Assembly: GCF_000703085.1 (NCBI RefSeq) | Contig: NZ_JNLL01000001.1 | Coordinates: forward strand, 1,240,001-1,304,000 | DNA from: Persephonella sp. KM09-Lau-8 | Lineage (GTDB): Bacteria; Aquificota; Aquificia; Aquificales; Hydrogenothermaceae | Length of the DNA stretch: 64,000 bases | Direction of reading: 5' to 3' | Part shown: positions 17,945 through 26,248 of the stretch, in pieces | Layout: each line of letters begins with the position of its first letter | Position numbering within the stretch: the stretch's first letter is position 1 | Translations under genes and position numbers: made by a program | Notes under the pieces: model-generated | What the model was told of the DNA's origin: nothing | Databases searched by the model: none | Seen by the model: only the letters and a program-made list of their open reading frames with translations

Positions 17945-17959
17945 ATTCTCCCGTTGGTT

Positions 17960-18035
17960 GAGCCGCTAGCTCAGTCGGTAGAGCACCGGTCTTTTAAACC
18001 GGTGGTCCTGGGTTCGACCCCCAGGCGGCTCACCA
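17960..18035 (+). tRNA. tRNA-Lys (anticodon TTT)
   Basis: The acceptor stem GAGCCGC/GCGGCTC pairs perfectly. The anticodon stem CCGGT/ACCGG encloses CTTTTAA, with anticodon TTT. The T arm is CTGGG-TTCGACC-CCCAG. The discriminator A and CCA (18033-18035) are encoded. The GC-rich stems contrast with the AT-rich genome, as in thermophiles. Confidence 0.97.
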
Positions 18036-18039
18036 TAAC

Positions 18040-18114
<75 letters not shown>

Positions 18115-18117
18115 TTT

Positions 18118-18558
18118 TTATTTTAAATACTCTAAAACATCTTCCACCTTTTCTATCTCAATAACACCATCTACTTTATGGGTTTTATATCCCAGAACCG
18201 TTTTCCCATAAACAAGGCTGTATGCTATCTCTGACAGAGTTCCATAATTTCCACCTACGGCAATCACCAGTTCTCCTGAAGCTACTACAATAGGATTTCT
18301 GGCAAAACCTATACCTGTATTTATTTTTATATCTACATACCTGTTAGCATCATTTCCATCAAGAGAAGGCATTATCCCTATTGTTAATCCTCCTTTTTCT
18401 TTGGCACCTTTGCATACTGCTTCCATTATGCCGGTTCTACCACCACAAACAACACCAAAACCTTTTTCTGCTATTAGCTGTCCTAATCTATAGGCAAACT
18501 GATATTCATCACTGTCAGGTGTGGCCGTTGAACTGCCAATTACAGAGATAAGCCTCAA
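18118..18558 (-). CDS. LOG-family / TIGR00725-type Rossmann-fold protein
   Basis: Begins LRLISVIGSSTATPDSDEY and contains VVCGGRTGIMEAVCKGAKEKGG (the GGRxGxM nucleotide-binding element) and AVGGNYGTLSEIA (GGxGTxxE), the hallmark of the LOG/putative lysine-decarboxylase-like group, often annotated TIGR00725. Relatives include phosphoribohydrolases for nucleotide 5'-monophosphates, but this subgroup is not settled. TTG 18558 lies just after GGAGGAGGG and overlaps the previous stop as TTGA; longer upstream starts would run deep into that gene. It is the last gene of the five-gene minus operon. Confidence 0.85.
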   Translation of the reverse strand: MRLISVIGSSTATPDSDEYQFAYRLGQLIAEKGFGVVCGGRTGIMEAVCKGAKEKGGLTIGIMPSLDGNDANRYVDIKINTGIGFARNPIVVASGELVIAVGGNYGTLSEIAYSLVYGKTVLGYKTHKVDGVIEIEKVEDVLEYLK

Positions 18559-19007
18559 TTTCCCTCCTCCGGTGGTTTGTAAAAAAATGCAAGTGTTGTT
18601 CCCCAAAATAGATGAAGTATAAAAAGTGTTATATGCCGATTAATATCCATATTGATTATTCCTGAAAGCCATTTTGCCCCGCCAAGTCCGAAAACAAAGG
18701 CAACAATTAACACCAAAATATGCCAGCCAATAGAAAATAAAACTCCTTTCAATAGCTTAAAACCGGGAATGTATTGATAAATATAAGCAAACACAAATCC
18801 AAACAGAATACTATTTAACTGATGGCCAATAAAAAGTGCTATATCTTCATACCCTTTAAATAGGTTTTCCTGAACAAGCCATTCCTTGTAAATCTTGTAA
18901 GAGCCAAACAGACCAAACCAGCCTTCTAATGCAAGGTCAATAACATACATAACATATCCGGCTATAAAGCCTGCAATAAGCAAAGAACTAAAGTTAATTC
19001 TGCCCAA
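18555..19007 (-). CDS. Four-helix membrane protein of unknown function
   Basis: A 150 aa protein with four hydrophobic helices (about 8-28, 60-80, 87-108, 125-142). No family is firmly recognised. TTG 19007 follows AAGGA by 5 bases and overlaps the end of the TPR lipoprotein gene by 14 bases; its stop overlaps the next start. The tight overlaps suggest a conserved operon and co-translation. Confidence 0.72.
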   Translation of the reverse strand: MGRINFSSLLIAGFIAGYVMYVIDLALEGWFGLFGSYKIYKEWLVQENLFKGYEDIALFIGHQLNSILFGFVFAYIYQYIPGFKLLKGVLFSIGWHILVLIVAFVFGLGGAKWLSGIINMDINRHITLFILHLFWGTTLAFFYKPPEEGN

Positions 19008-19455
19008 TTTTTTCCTTAATCTTATTATATGTATCTATATACTCAGGTTTTTGTTTTATTTTAAGGGCTTTCTGGATATACTCCCATGCCTCTTTGTATC
19101 TCCCCTCAAGATAAAGTAGATAAGCCAGATTATTTAGAGCATCTGAGTTTTTAGGATTTATTGATATTGCTTTTTTGTAATACTCCTCTGCCTTTTTATA
19201 CTCCTTCTTTTGATAATAAAGATTCCCCAGATTAAAATAAGGAATATCCCAGTTCCTATCTCTTGCTATTGCCTTTTTATATTCCTTTTCTGCAAGGTCT
19301 AAATTCCCCTTTTTTTGATAAGCAACAGCAAGGTCATTATGCTCTTTTGCAGAAAGAGGGTCATCATAAACTATAATTCTGGGCATACTACAAGAGGTTA
19401 AAAATATCAGTCCTATTGATATACAACCAAGTAAACATTTCCTGCCTTTTCCCAT
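18994..19455 (-). CDS. TPR-repeat lipoprotein
   Basis: The signal peptide has the lipobox LTSC (Cys near residue 22), so it is an exported lipid-anchored protein. Three TPR units follow (NDLAVAYQKKGNLDLAEKEY, FNLGNLYYQKKEYKKAEEYY, NNLAYLLYLEGRYKEAWEYI). In Pseudomonas PA2778-type proteins a C39-like peptidase is followed by TPRs in the same chain; here the two parts are adjacent genes overlapping by 43 bases. It probably scaffolds the peptidase at the outer membrane or periplasm (inference). Confidence 0.88.
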   Translation of the reverse strand: MGKGRKCLLGCISIGLIFLTSCSMPRIIVYDDPLSAKEHNDLAVAYQKKGNLDLAEKEYKKAIARDRNWDIPYFNLGNLYYQKKEYKKAEEYYKKAISINPKNSDALNNLAYLLYLEGRYKEAWEYIQKALKIKQKPEYIDTYNKIKEKIGQN

Positions 19456-19895
19456 ATCTTGTTAAACTTCCTGTAATTTATTTTTTGAAATTTTTCATAT
19501 CCTGTATGAACAATAAATCCATCTTTATCATACCCTACTACGACAATATAATGGGGCTTTGATATCACCCAAAAACCTAAATCCACAAGGACAATAACAG
19601 GAATATTTTTATCAATATATTTTTTTATATCTTCAAGATTACCTTTTTTCAAAATAGTTTTAAAGCCTTTTTCTCTGGCATAGTTTTGCAGACTTGTGAT
19701 AAGAGCACCTTTTAGTTTGGGAATATAAACCTTTTTGCCGATTTCTTCCTGAGATATATTCTTTCCATAATACTTAAAAACAGAAGAAAGGGCAGCGGGT
19801 CCACAAAAACCCGACTGCTGCTTGACAAATGGAACATCTAAAACCTTACCAAATGAAAAAAATACAACAAGTAAAACAGGTAATATTCTTATCAA
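19413..19895 (-). CDS. C39-like papain-fold cysteine peptidase, PA2778 type
   Basis: After a signal peptide comes VPFVKQQSGFCGPAALSSV, with the oxyanion Gln and the catalytic Cys (near residue 31), and then KPHYIVVVGYD with the catalytic His and TGYEKFQ, as in C39 bacteriocin-processing peptidases. The 160 aa length covers only the peptidase fold, without an ABC transporter. ATG overlaps the PA2779-like gene (ATGA). It is predicted to act in the periplasm; the substrate is unknown but may be the small membrane partner encoded upstream. Confidence 0.85.
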   Translation of the reverse strand: MIRILPVLLVVFFSFGKVLDVPFVKQQSGFCGPAALSSVFKYYGKNISQEEIGKKVYIPKLKGALITSLQNYAREKGFKTILKKGNLEDIKKYIDKNIPVIVLVDLGFWVISKPHYIVVVGYDKDGFIVHTGYEKFQKINYRKFNKIWEKAGNVYLVVYQ

Positions 19896-20290
19896 GCTAT
19901 GATTATTTCTTTTCCAAGAAGTTTAAGTATTAAAACAATTAAAAGTACAATTATTAAAACAGCTATGATTGCACCAAATATATCACCACCGGCAAGAACT
20001 CTGTCTGAAGCCTGTGCTAACATATGAATTTGCTCATCTGACATATTAGCCAATTCCCTGTTAACCTCTTCTGGTGTAAGCCCATAAGCTCTGAGTTTTT
20101 CCCTTACAAGCTGGTTTTCAAGGGCACGCTGGATTTTGTTAATTTCCATTTCTCTAAGGGACTGAACCTGAGTTGTTCCGTCAGACATTACAGAACCAAC
20201 CATACCGGCAATAGCAGGGGAAGTCTGCAAGAATATAAAATAAACTGCAACAGCAAGAACTATAACTGGATGTGCTACTTTCTTTATCAT
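19892..20290 (-). CDS. PA2779-family small exported membrane protein
   Basis: A signal peptide ending SPAIAGMVGS is followed by a helical segment with LREKLRAYGLTPEEVNREL and MSDEQIHMLAQASDRVLAGGD, then a C-terminal membrane helix IFGAIIAVLIIVLLIVLIL. This layout (AGM start, GLTPEEV, LSDEQI, AGGD, then TM) is the PA2779 family, known to sit next to PA2778-type cysteine peptidases. It could be the substrate or membrane anchor of the peptidase; this is inference. First gene of the operon, with an rbs AAGGAGGG before ATG. Confidence 0.85.
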   Translation of the reverse strand: MIKKVAHPVIVLAVAVYFIFLQTSPAIAGMVGSVMSDGTTQVQSLREMEINKIQRALENQLVREKLRAYGLTPEEVNRELANMSDEQIHMLAQASDRVLAGGDIFGAIIAVLIIVLLIVLILKLLGKEIIIA

Positions 20291-20351
20291 ATTGCCCTCC
20301 TTTTGATTTTATTTATAATATCTTTCGGTATTTAATATAGCGGAGGTTTAA

Positions 20352-20765
20352 TTGGAATACAATCTTGTCCATGCAATGATTGGAAGGTTTGCAGTGCTTA
20401 TTCCACTGCTGGGATTGTTCTTTGAAATTGCAACCTTAATAACACAAAAAGAACTGGTTTTTAGGCTTGCAGGTGGAATAGTTATTCTTGGGAGTATTCT
20501 TGCAATAATAGCAGGGCTTACAGGTGCACAGGAATATTTTTATCTGATGGAAGAAGCAGAAGCGTCAGTTTATTTCTGGCATGCGGTAGCAGCTTCAGTA
20601 ATAACATTTTCATTTGTGTTAATTCTAATCATGAGAATAACCCTGTTTTTCAAGAAAAAAGAGGCTTTATTTGTGATTTATATGATTATTTATGTGCTTA
20701 CGGTAATAGCAAATCTTTTCAGTAATGAGGTTGTAGTCCATACCTTAAGGGAGCATCTGACTTGA
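20352..20765 (+). CDS. Four-helix membrane protein (DUF2231-like)
   Basis: A 137 aa inner-membrane protein with four helices (about 13-30, 38-58, 72-95, 103-122). VHAMIGRFAVLIPLLGLFFEI with a conserved His at the start, and YFWHAVAA with a second His at the third helix, resemble DUF2231-type membrane proteins that may bind heme or metal. TTG 20352 lies after GGAGG. The end overlaps kamA (TTGA). Divergent from the PA2779 operon. Confidence 0.72.
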   Translation: MEYNLVHAMIGRFAVLIPLLGLFFEIATLITQKELVFRLAGGIVILGSILAIIAGLTGAQEYFYLMEEAEASVYFWHAVAASVITFSFVLILIMRITLFFKKKEALFVIYMIIYVLTVIANLFSNEVVVHTLREHLT

Positions 20766-21886
20766 GGGTTTTACCTGAAAACCACTGGAAAAAATTATGG
20801 AATGTTGAGGAAAAAGACTGGAAAAACTGGCACTGGCAAGTCAAAAACAGGATAAAAAGCCTTTCAGAACTTGAGAAAATCACAGGAAAGGATTTTTCAA
20901 AAGAAAAAATAACAGAGAAAGTTTTTAAGGTCGGAACTACTCCCTATTACTTAAGTCTTGCAAAAGATTTTTCAAAAAATGACCCTATTTTCAGACAGAT
21001 AATTCCTGACCTTGCAGAAATAGATGAAACAATCCAATCCTACGGTAGTTTTGACCCTTTTAATGAAGAAACCTTAAGCCCAGTTGAAGGACTGACCCAT
21101 AGATATCCTGATAGGGTTTTGTTCAGGGCTACGAACTTTTGTTCTGTTTATTGCCGACATTGTATGAGAAAAAGAATTTTCCTTGAAGGAGAAAAGGCAA
21201 GGACTTATCAGGAATATGACCGTATGTTTGAGTATATTAAAAAAAACAAAAATATAAAAGAAGTGCTTATCTCAGGGGGAGACCCTTTAACTCTACCTAA
21301 CAAAAAAATTGGGTATATCCTTGAAAATCTTTACAGGATTGAGCATATAGACATAATCAGAATAGGAAGTCGGGAGCTTGTTGTAAATCCATTTAGATTT
21401 TATGATGAAAAACTCCTTAAGCTTTTTGAAAAATATGAAAAAATCTGGCTTGTAACCCATTTCAACCATCCTGATGAGATTACACAGGAAACAAAACAGG
21501 CTGTAAAAAATATCCTTTCCACAGGAACACCTGTTTTAAACCAGACAGTTTTGCTTAAAGGTATAAACGATAATGAAAAAATAATGGAAAAACTAATGAG
21601 AAGCCTTCTAAAAGTAAAGATTAAACCCTATTATTTATTTTTCTGTGACCCAACTAAAGGAGTTCTCCATTTTAAAACATCTCTAAAAAAAGGCATAAGA
21701 ATAATGGAGTATCTAAGGGGAAGGGTTTCCGGCCTTGGAATACCAACCTATGCAATAGACCTGCCAGCTGGAATGGGAAAAGTTCCTCTGCTTCCTGACT
21801 ACATTGTCGGAGAAGATGAAAATTATATAATTTTCAAAAATTATGAAGGAAAAACAGTAAAAGTGAGTAAATCTTATCTGATATAA
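20762..21886 (+). CDS. KamA-family radical SAM lysine 2,3-aminomutase-like enzyme
   Basis: The radical SAM cluster motif is CSVYCRHCMRKR (CxxxCxxC, near residue 127) and the SAM-binding GGDP is at ISGGDPLTL. The PLP lysine region is DLPAGMGKVPLLPDYI near 340, matching the PxGxGK motif of KamA. The 374 aa length is between EpmB (about 340) and clostridial KamA (416). Products could be beta-lysine (a solute or cofactor) or a modified protein lysine. The neighbours do not decide. TTG start overlaps the previous stop. First enzyme of a run to slyD at 25510. Confidence 0.88.
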   Translation: MRVLPENHWKKLWNVEEKDWKNWHWQVKNRIKSLSELEKITGKDFSKEKITEKVFKVGTTPYYLSLAKDFSKNDPIFRQIIPDLAEIDETIQSYGSFDPFNEETLSPVEGLTHRYPDRVLFRATNFCSVYCRHCMRKRIFLEGEKARTYQEYDRMFEYIKKNKNIKEVLISGGDPLTLPNKKIGYILENLYRIEHIDIIRIGSRELVVNPFRFYDEKLLKLFEKYEKIWLVTHFNHPDEITQETKQAVKNILSTGTPVLNQTVLLKGINDNEKIMEKLMRSLLKVKIKPYYLFFCDPTKGVLHFKTSLKKGIRIMEYLRGRVSGLGIPTYAIDLPAGMGKVPLLPDYIVGEDENYIIFKNYEGKTVKVSKSYLI

Positions 21887-21921
21887 TAGATAAAAGCTCA
21901 AAATCTATTTCCGGAGGATGT

Positions 21922-23064
21922 ATGTTAATAAAGGAAAGACTATTTACACCGGGACCTGTTCCATTACCACCACAGGTTATTAAAGCACTGGGACAGCAGA
22001 TAATTCACCATAGAACCCCAGAGTTTACACAAATCTTCAACGATGTTCGCCAGAAACTCCAGAAACTCCTTAAAACCGAAAGAGATGTTATTATGTTTGC
22101 CTCTTCAGGCACAGGAGCAATGGAAGCCTCAGTTCTAAACTTCTTTAAGAAAAAAGATAAAGTTCTTGTTATAAATGCCGGAAAATTTGGTCAAAGATGG
22201 AAAGAACTTGGAACTACTTTTGAGCTTAATGTTATTGATTATCAGATAGAATGGGGAAAAACATACAGCAAAGAAAAAATTGAGGAAATTATAAAAGAAA
22301 ATCCAGACATAAAAGGTATTTTTGTCCAGCAATCAGAAACCTCAACAACAACATACCATGATGTTAAATTTTTAGGAGAAATATCAAAAAAACTTGATGA
22401 TTGTCTTCTTGTGGTTGATGGGATAACATCTGTTGGAGTTTATGAGGTTTACCCTGAAGAATTAGGCATAGACGTCCTTGTAACAGGTTCACAAAAGGCT
22501 TTAATGCTCCCGCCGGGACTTGCTGTTTTATATTTCAGCAAAAAGGCAGAAAAAAGACTTTCAACAAGTGATATTCCTAAATACTACTTTGATGTTGCAA
22601 AGGAAGCAAAAAAACAGAAAAACGGCCAGACAGCATATACTCCAGCAATAAATCTGATTATTGCTTTAAATGAAAGCCTTAATCTTATACTTGATGAAGG
22701 ACTTTCTCAGCTTGCAAAAAGACATGAAATTATGGCAGAAGCCACAAGGGAAGCCGTAAAAGAACTGGGTCTTAAGCTTCTATCAGAAAGTCCTTCAAAC
22801 TCTGCAACAGGAGTTTATGCACCTGAAGGAATAAATGCAGATGATTTAAGAAAGCAACTGCTTAAAATAGGATTTAGAGTTGCAGGTGGACAAGACCATC
22901 TAAAAGGTAAAATATTTAGAATTGCCCACATGGGATACTTTGATTTTAATGATGTTATTCAGGTTATAGCAGGTCTTGAACTTGCTTTGGTAAAGGTCGG
23001 TTATCCTGTTGAATTAGGTAAAGGTGTCAAAAAGGCACAGGAAATAATTCTCAAAAATATATAA
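21922..23064 (+). CDS. Class V PLP aminotransferase (alanine/serine-glyoxylate or phosphoserine type)
   Basis: A 380 aa fold-type I enzyme. It starts LFTPGPVPLPPQV, has SSGTGAMEA near residue 60, DGITSVG, and GSQKALMLPPG with the PLP lysine near 193. This family includes serine-pyruvate and alanine-glyoxylate aminotransferases and the old soluble-hydrogenase 42 kDa subunit annotation. Lying directly before a histidine-type phosphatase, it may supply phosphoserine for serine synthesis (inference); serA is at 33200. ATG follows GGAGG. 12 bases separate it from the phosphatase gene. Confidence 0.9.
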   Translation: MLIKERLFTPGPVPLPPQVIKALGQQIIHHRTPEFTQIFNDVRQKLQKLLKTERDVIMFASSGTGAMEASVLNFFKKKDKVLVINAGKFGQRWKELGTTFELNVIDYQIEWGKTYSKEKIEEIIKENPDIKGIFVQQSETSTTTYHDVKFLGEISKKLDDCLLVVDGITSVGVYEVYPEELGIDVLVTGSQKALMLPPGLAVLYFSKKAEKRLSTSDIPKYYFDVAKEAKKQKNGQTAYTPAINLIIALNESLNLILDEGLSQLAKRHEIMAEATREAVKELGLKLLSESPSNSATGVYAPEGINADDLRKQLLKIGFRVAGGQDHLKGKIFRIAHMGYFDFNDVIQVIAGLELALVKVGYPVELGKGVKKAQEIILKNI

Positions 23065-23076
23065 GGAGCGGTCAAA

Positions 23077-23715
23077 GTGGCAGTAAGAATTATATATGTT
23101 AGACATGCAGAAAGTTTATGGAACCCAATTGGAAAATATCAGGGAAGATTAGACCCTGAACTATCAGAAAGGGGACACAAACAGGCACAACTTCTTGCTT
23201 TAACACTGAAAAAATACTCTCCCACTGCTTTATATACAAGTCCGCTTAAAAGAACATATATGACAGCTGAGTATATTGCAAAAGAGCTTGGACTGGAAAT
23301 AAATATTGATGAGGACATTATTGAAATAGACCACGGGGAATGGTCTGGAATGCTTGTAGACGAGGTAAAAGAAAAATACCCAGATATGTTCCGCCAGTGG
23401 CTTTATGAACCTGAAACAATAAAATTTCCCCACGGGGAAACCCTTCTTGATGTTTATAACAGGGTAAAAAGATTTCAGGAAAAAATGCTGGAAAAACATG
23501 ATGGAGAAACTGTTATAGCAGTTTCCCATACAGTTCCAATTAGAGCCTCATTTGTTGCAGGTCTGGATATTCCCCTTTCAAAATTCTGGAGTTTTGGGTG
23601 CGATAATGCATCTTACTCTATACTGGATTATGACAAAGTCAGACCAATACTTTATAAACTGAATAATACATACTTTTTAGGTGATTTATTTATACCTGCA
23701 TTAGATGCACTATAA
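23077..23715 (+). CDS. Histidine phosphatase, possible metal-independent phosphoserine phosphatase
   Basis: A 212 aa phosphoglycerate-mutase-like fold. The catalytic VRHAES (His near residue 10) is followed by ELSERGHKQA, YTSPLKRTYMTAEYI, the acidic EIDHGEWSG and the second His in AVSHTVPIRA. Cofactor-dependent mutase homologues in Hydrogenobacter thermophilus were shown to be phosphoserine phosphatases, and this gene sits next to an aminotransferase that could make phosphoserine. Alternatives are alpha-ribazole phosphatase or a general phosphatase. GTG start behind AAGGAG. Confidence 0.88.
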   Translation: MAVRIIYVRHAESLWNPIGKYQGRLDPELSERGHKQAQLLALTLKKYSPTALYTSPLKRTYMTAEYIAKELGLEINIDEDIIEIDHGEWSGMLVDEVKEKYPDMFRQWLYEPETIKFPHGETLLDVYNRVKRFQEKMLEKHDGETVIAVSHTVPIRASFVAGLDIPLSKFWSFGCDNASYSILDYDKVRPILYKLNNTYFLGDLFIPALDAL

Positions 23716-23723
23716 GGTGAGAT

Positions 23724-24983
23724 ATGGATATAGAAATTCCTGCCGGTGTTAAGGTTTTTAATCGGGCTGAAACCTATCAGTTAAACACCATAATAAACAA
23801 AATAACTAACACTTTTGAAAAATGGGCTTATGAAGAGATAAAACTACCGGTTTTTGAGTATCTTAATGTCCACAAAAAAGCCCTTGATGAAAATATAGCA
23901 GGTAAAAGTTTTAAAATTGTTGATAGGACAACAGGGGATATCCTTTCTTTAAGAGCAGACTTTACAGCCCAGATTGCAAGATATTTTTCCTCTCTTAAAA
24001 GAAAAGAGCTGCCCAAAAGATACTACTACAAAGGAAGTATATTCCGTTATTCTCCACCGAAAACAGGAGATTTATGGGAGATATTACAGACTGGCATTGA
24101 ACTGATTGGTTCAGACAGACTTGAAGCTGATGCAGAGGTTATAACAATAGCCTGTAATGCTCTAAGTAATATTGGAATTAAAGATTTCCAGATAGACCTG
24201 AATAATATAAAAATTTTCACTGGTTTAAAAAATATTCTCCAGCTATCAGAAAAGGAATACCAGCAGTTTATGCAGTTTATAAAAAACAGGGAGATATTTA
24301 ATCTGAAAAAATTTGTTTTCCAGTATGAAATTCCGCAGGAATTAAAAGAGTTTATTATAAATATCCCTAAATATCAGGGTAGATTAGAGCTTATTCAGGA
24401 TTTGAAAAAATTCGTAACTGATTATCCCCAGCTTTTAGAACCATTTGAAGAACTTGAGAATATATACAACATCCTTACAGAATACGGAGTGGCAGACAAA
24501 GTTGTTTTTGACCTTGGAGAGCCAAAAGAGTTTTCTTACTACACAGGAATAGTTTTTGAGATTTTCCTGAAAAATTTTCCAAAATCAGTAGGACAGGGGG
24601 GCAGATACGATAATCTAATCTCAAGATATAACGGAGACGTTCCTGCAACAGGATTTGCTTTTTATATTCTGAATATCTGGCAGTATGCAAAAGAAAACAA
24701 ACTGCTGGAAGAAAAAAAGCTCAAAGACTTTTTTATAATAGACCTTACCCCAGATAAAAAAACTGCATACCAGCTTGGAAAAGCATTAAGAGAAAAAGGA
24801 TATATAGTAGGAAGGGATATAATTGATAGAGACTACAAGAAATCTTTGGAATTTGCCTTTAACAACAGATATAAAAAAGCAATAGTTATTGGACTGGACA
24901 CAGACCCAAAAACTGTATATATTTATTCAACCCCAGAAAAATACGAAAAAATAAAAATACAGGATTTACTGGAAAAAATATAG
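23724..24983 (+). CDS. hisZ: ATP phosphoribosyltransferase regulatory subunit HisZ
   Basis: A HisRS-like paralogue of 419 aa that activates the short form of HisG in histidine biosynthesis. Class II synthetase motif 2 is seen as KRYYYKGSIFRYSPPKTGDLWEILQTG and motif 3 as VGQGGRYDNLI. The C-terminal domain is not a normal anticodon-binding domain, and the N terminus (AGVKVFNRAETYQLNTI) fits HisZ better than HisS. ATG follows AAGGTGAG. HisA is at 56686; hisG is not in the window. Confidence 0.88.
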   Translation: MDIEIPAGVKVFNRAETYQLNTIINKITNTFEKWAYEEIKLPVFEYLNVHKKALDENIAGKSFKIVDRTTGDILSLRADFTAQIARYFSSLKRKELPKRYYYKGSIFRYSPPKTGDLWEILQTGIELIGSDRLEADAEVITIACNALSNIGIKDFQIDLNNIKIFTGLKNILQLSEKEYQQFMQFIKNREIFNLKKFVFQYEIPQELKEFIINIPKYQGRLELIQDLKKFVTDYPQLLEPFEELENIYNILTEYGVADKVVFDLGEPKEFSYYTGIVFEIFLKNFPKSVGQGGRYDNLISRYNGDVPATGFAFYILNIWQYAKENKLLEEKKLKDFFIIDLTPDKKTAYQLGKALREKGYIVGRDIIDRDYKKSLEFAFNNRYKKAIVIGLDTDPKTVYIYSTPEKYEKIKIQDLLEKI

Positions 24984-24996
24984 CACCTCAGGTGCT
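24982..24996. other. Short perfect palindrome between hisZ and slyD
   Basis: AGCACCT-C-AGGTGCT begins within the hisZ stop codon (TAG at 24981-24983). No T tract follows directly, so a full terminator is unlikely. It could damp read-through or control slyD expression. Confidence 0.35.
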
Positions 24997-25021
24997 AAAT
25001 ACACATAAAGGAGTTTTTTTT

Positions 25022-25510
25022 ATGAAGGCTACAAACAACAAAGTGGTAACATTCCACTACACACTCAAGGACAAAGAAACAGGAGAAGTTCTTGACAGCA
25101 GTCAGGAGTATGGGCAACCTTTAACAGTTTTATTCGGTGCTCAAAACATCATTCCTGGACTGGAAAACAGAATGGAAGGTATGGAAGCAGGGGAAAAAAG
25201 AACTATTGAAGTTCCTGCTGCAGAAGCTTACGGAGAGAAAAATCCAGAATTAATTCAGAAAGTTCCAAGGGAATACTTCCAGGGAATTGAACTGGAAAAA
25301 GGAATGCCTCTTCAGGCGCAAACTCCAGACGGACAAATCATAAATATGATTGTTGTTGATTTTGATGATAATGAAGTTACTGTTGATATGAACCACCCGT
25401 TAGCCGGAAAAGACCTTGTTTTTGAAGTAGAAGTTGTAAACGTTAGAGATGCTTCCCTTGAAGAAATCCAACACGGACACGCACACGGCGAAGGCGGAGT
25501 TCATCATTAA
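25022..25510 (+). CDS. slyD: SlyD-type FKBP peptidyl-prolyl isomerase
   Basis: A 162 aa FKBP-like isomerase with an inserted IF chaperone domain. VTFHYTLKDKETGEVLDSS and PGLENRMEGMEAGEKRTIEVPAAEAYGE are typical of SlyD, and NHPLAGKDLVFEVEV closes the FKBP fold. The His-rich tail HGHAHGEGGVHH can bind nickel or other metals, in line with SlyD roles in hydrogenase maturation. ATG 25022 follows AAGGAG; an upstream TTG at 24992 gives an unlikely extension. A terminator follows at once. Confidence 0.95.
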   Translation: MKATNNKVVTFHYTLKDKETGEVLDSSQEYGQPLTVLFGAQNIIPGLENRMEGMEAGEKRTIEVPAAEAYGEKNPELIQKVPREYFQGIELEKGMPLQAQTPDGQIINMIVVDFDDNEVTVDMNHPLAGKDLVFEVEVVNVRDASLEEIQHGHAHGEGGVHH

Positions 25511-25514
25511 ATAT

Positions 25515-25537
25515 AAGGGGCTTATAAGCCCCTTTTT
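25515..25537. terminator. Bidirectional terminator between slyD and the glycerophosphodiesterase gene
   Basis: AAGGGGCTTATAAGCCCCTT has an 8-base stem followed by TTTTTAT on the plus strand, and the minus side is followed by TTATATTTAA. The TAA of the minus-strand gene (25522-25524) lies inside the hairpin. Confidence 0.85.
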
Positions 25538-26247
25538 ATCTCTTCTCTCCACTTAACCATAAGGTCAGGATAGTCGGTTGCTATCCCATCACTACCTCTT
25601 TCTGCAAAAATTCTGGCAGTATCTTTGTCATTTATGATCCAGGACACAACCTTTAATTTTAGCCTGTGGGCAAATCTTATTGCCTTTTCTGTGGCAAGTT
25701 TATAGTAAGGCAAAACAAACTCACAATTTATATCTTTAGCCTCAAGTATTTTTCCCGGGGGTTTCATATAGATTAATCCTGTTACAAGGGAATTATCTAT
25801 TTGTTTTACCTGCGCAAGAGCTTCTTCATAAAAAGAGATAAAAGCCACCCATTCCTGTGCAAAGTGTTCAAAAACTTTATTTACAACATCCTGAGTTGTT
25901 TCAGGCTCTTTGATTTCTATGAATAAACCTGCTTTACCGTTAACTGTTTGCAGCGCTTCATCAAGGGTAGCTACAGGCTCACCATCAATGGTTATATTTT
26001 CCCTTATAAACTCAAAATCTACCTGTGAAGGTGGAATAGCTCTACCTGTTAGCCTTTTAAAATCTTTGTCATGTAATAAAATAAGCTGTCCATCTTTTGT
26101 TTTTCTAATATCTATCTCAACAATATCAGCTCCGGATTTTACCCCATATTCAATGGCAACAATTGTATTCTCAGGTTTTACCCCTTTGGCACCTCTGTGT
26201 CCTATAATTGCAAAAGGCTTAACAGAAAGCTTTTTTAGAATAAGCAT
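25522..26247 (-). CDS. Glycerophosphodiester phosphodiesterase
   Basis: A TIM-barrel enzyme that hydrolyses glycerophosphodiesters to glycerol 3-phosphate and an alcohol. IIGHRGAKGVKPENTI (His and Arg), EIDIRKTKDGQLILLHDKDFKRLT (metal-binding Glu and Asp, catalytic His), and FIEIKEP are the active-site motifs. 241 aa, with no signal peptide, so probably cytoplasmic (UgpQ-like). Its ATG lies one base after the copA stop, so it is translationally coupled to the copper pump. Confidence 0.93.
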   Translation of the reverse strand: MLILKKLSVKPFAIIGHRGAKGVKPENTIVAIEYGVKSGADIVEIDIRKTKDGQLILLHDKDFKRLTGRAIPPSQVDFEFIRENITIDGEPVATLDEALQTVNGKAGLFIEIKEPETTQDVVNKVFEHFAQEWVAFISFYEEALAQVKQIDNSLVTGLIYMKPPGKILEAKDINCEFVLPYYKLATEKAIRFAHRLKLKVVSWIINDKDTARIFAERGSDGIATDYPDLMVKWREEIKRGL

Positions 26248-26248
26248 A

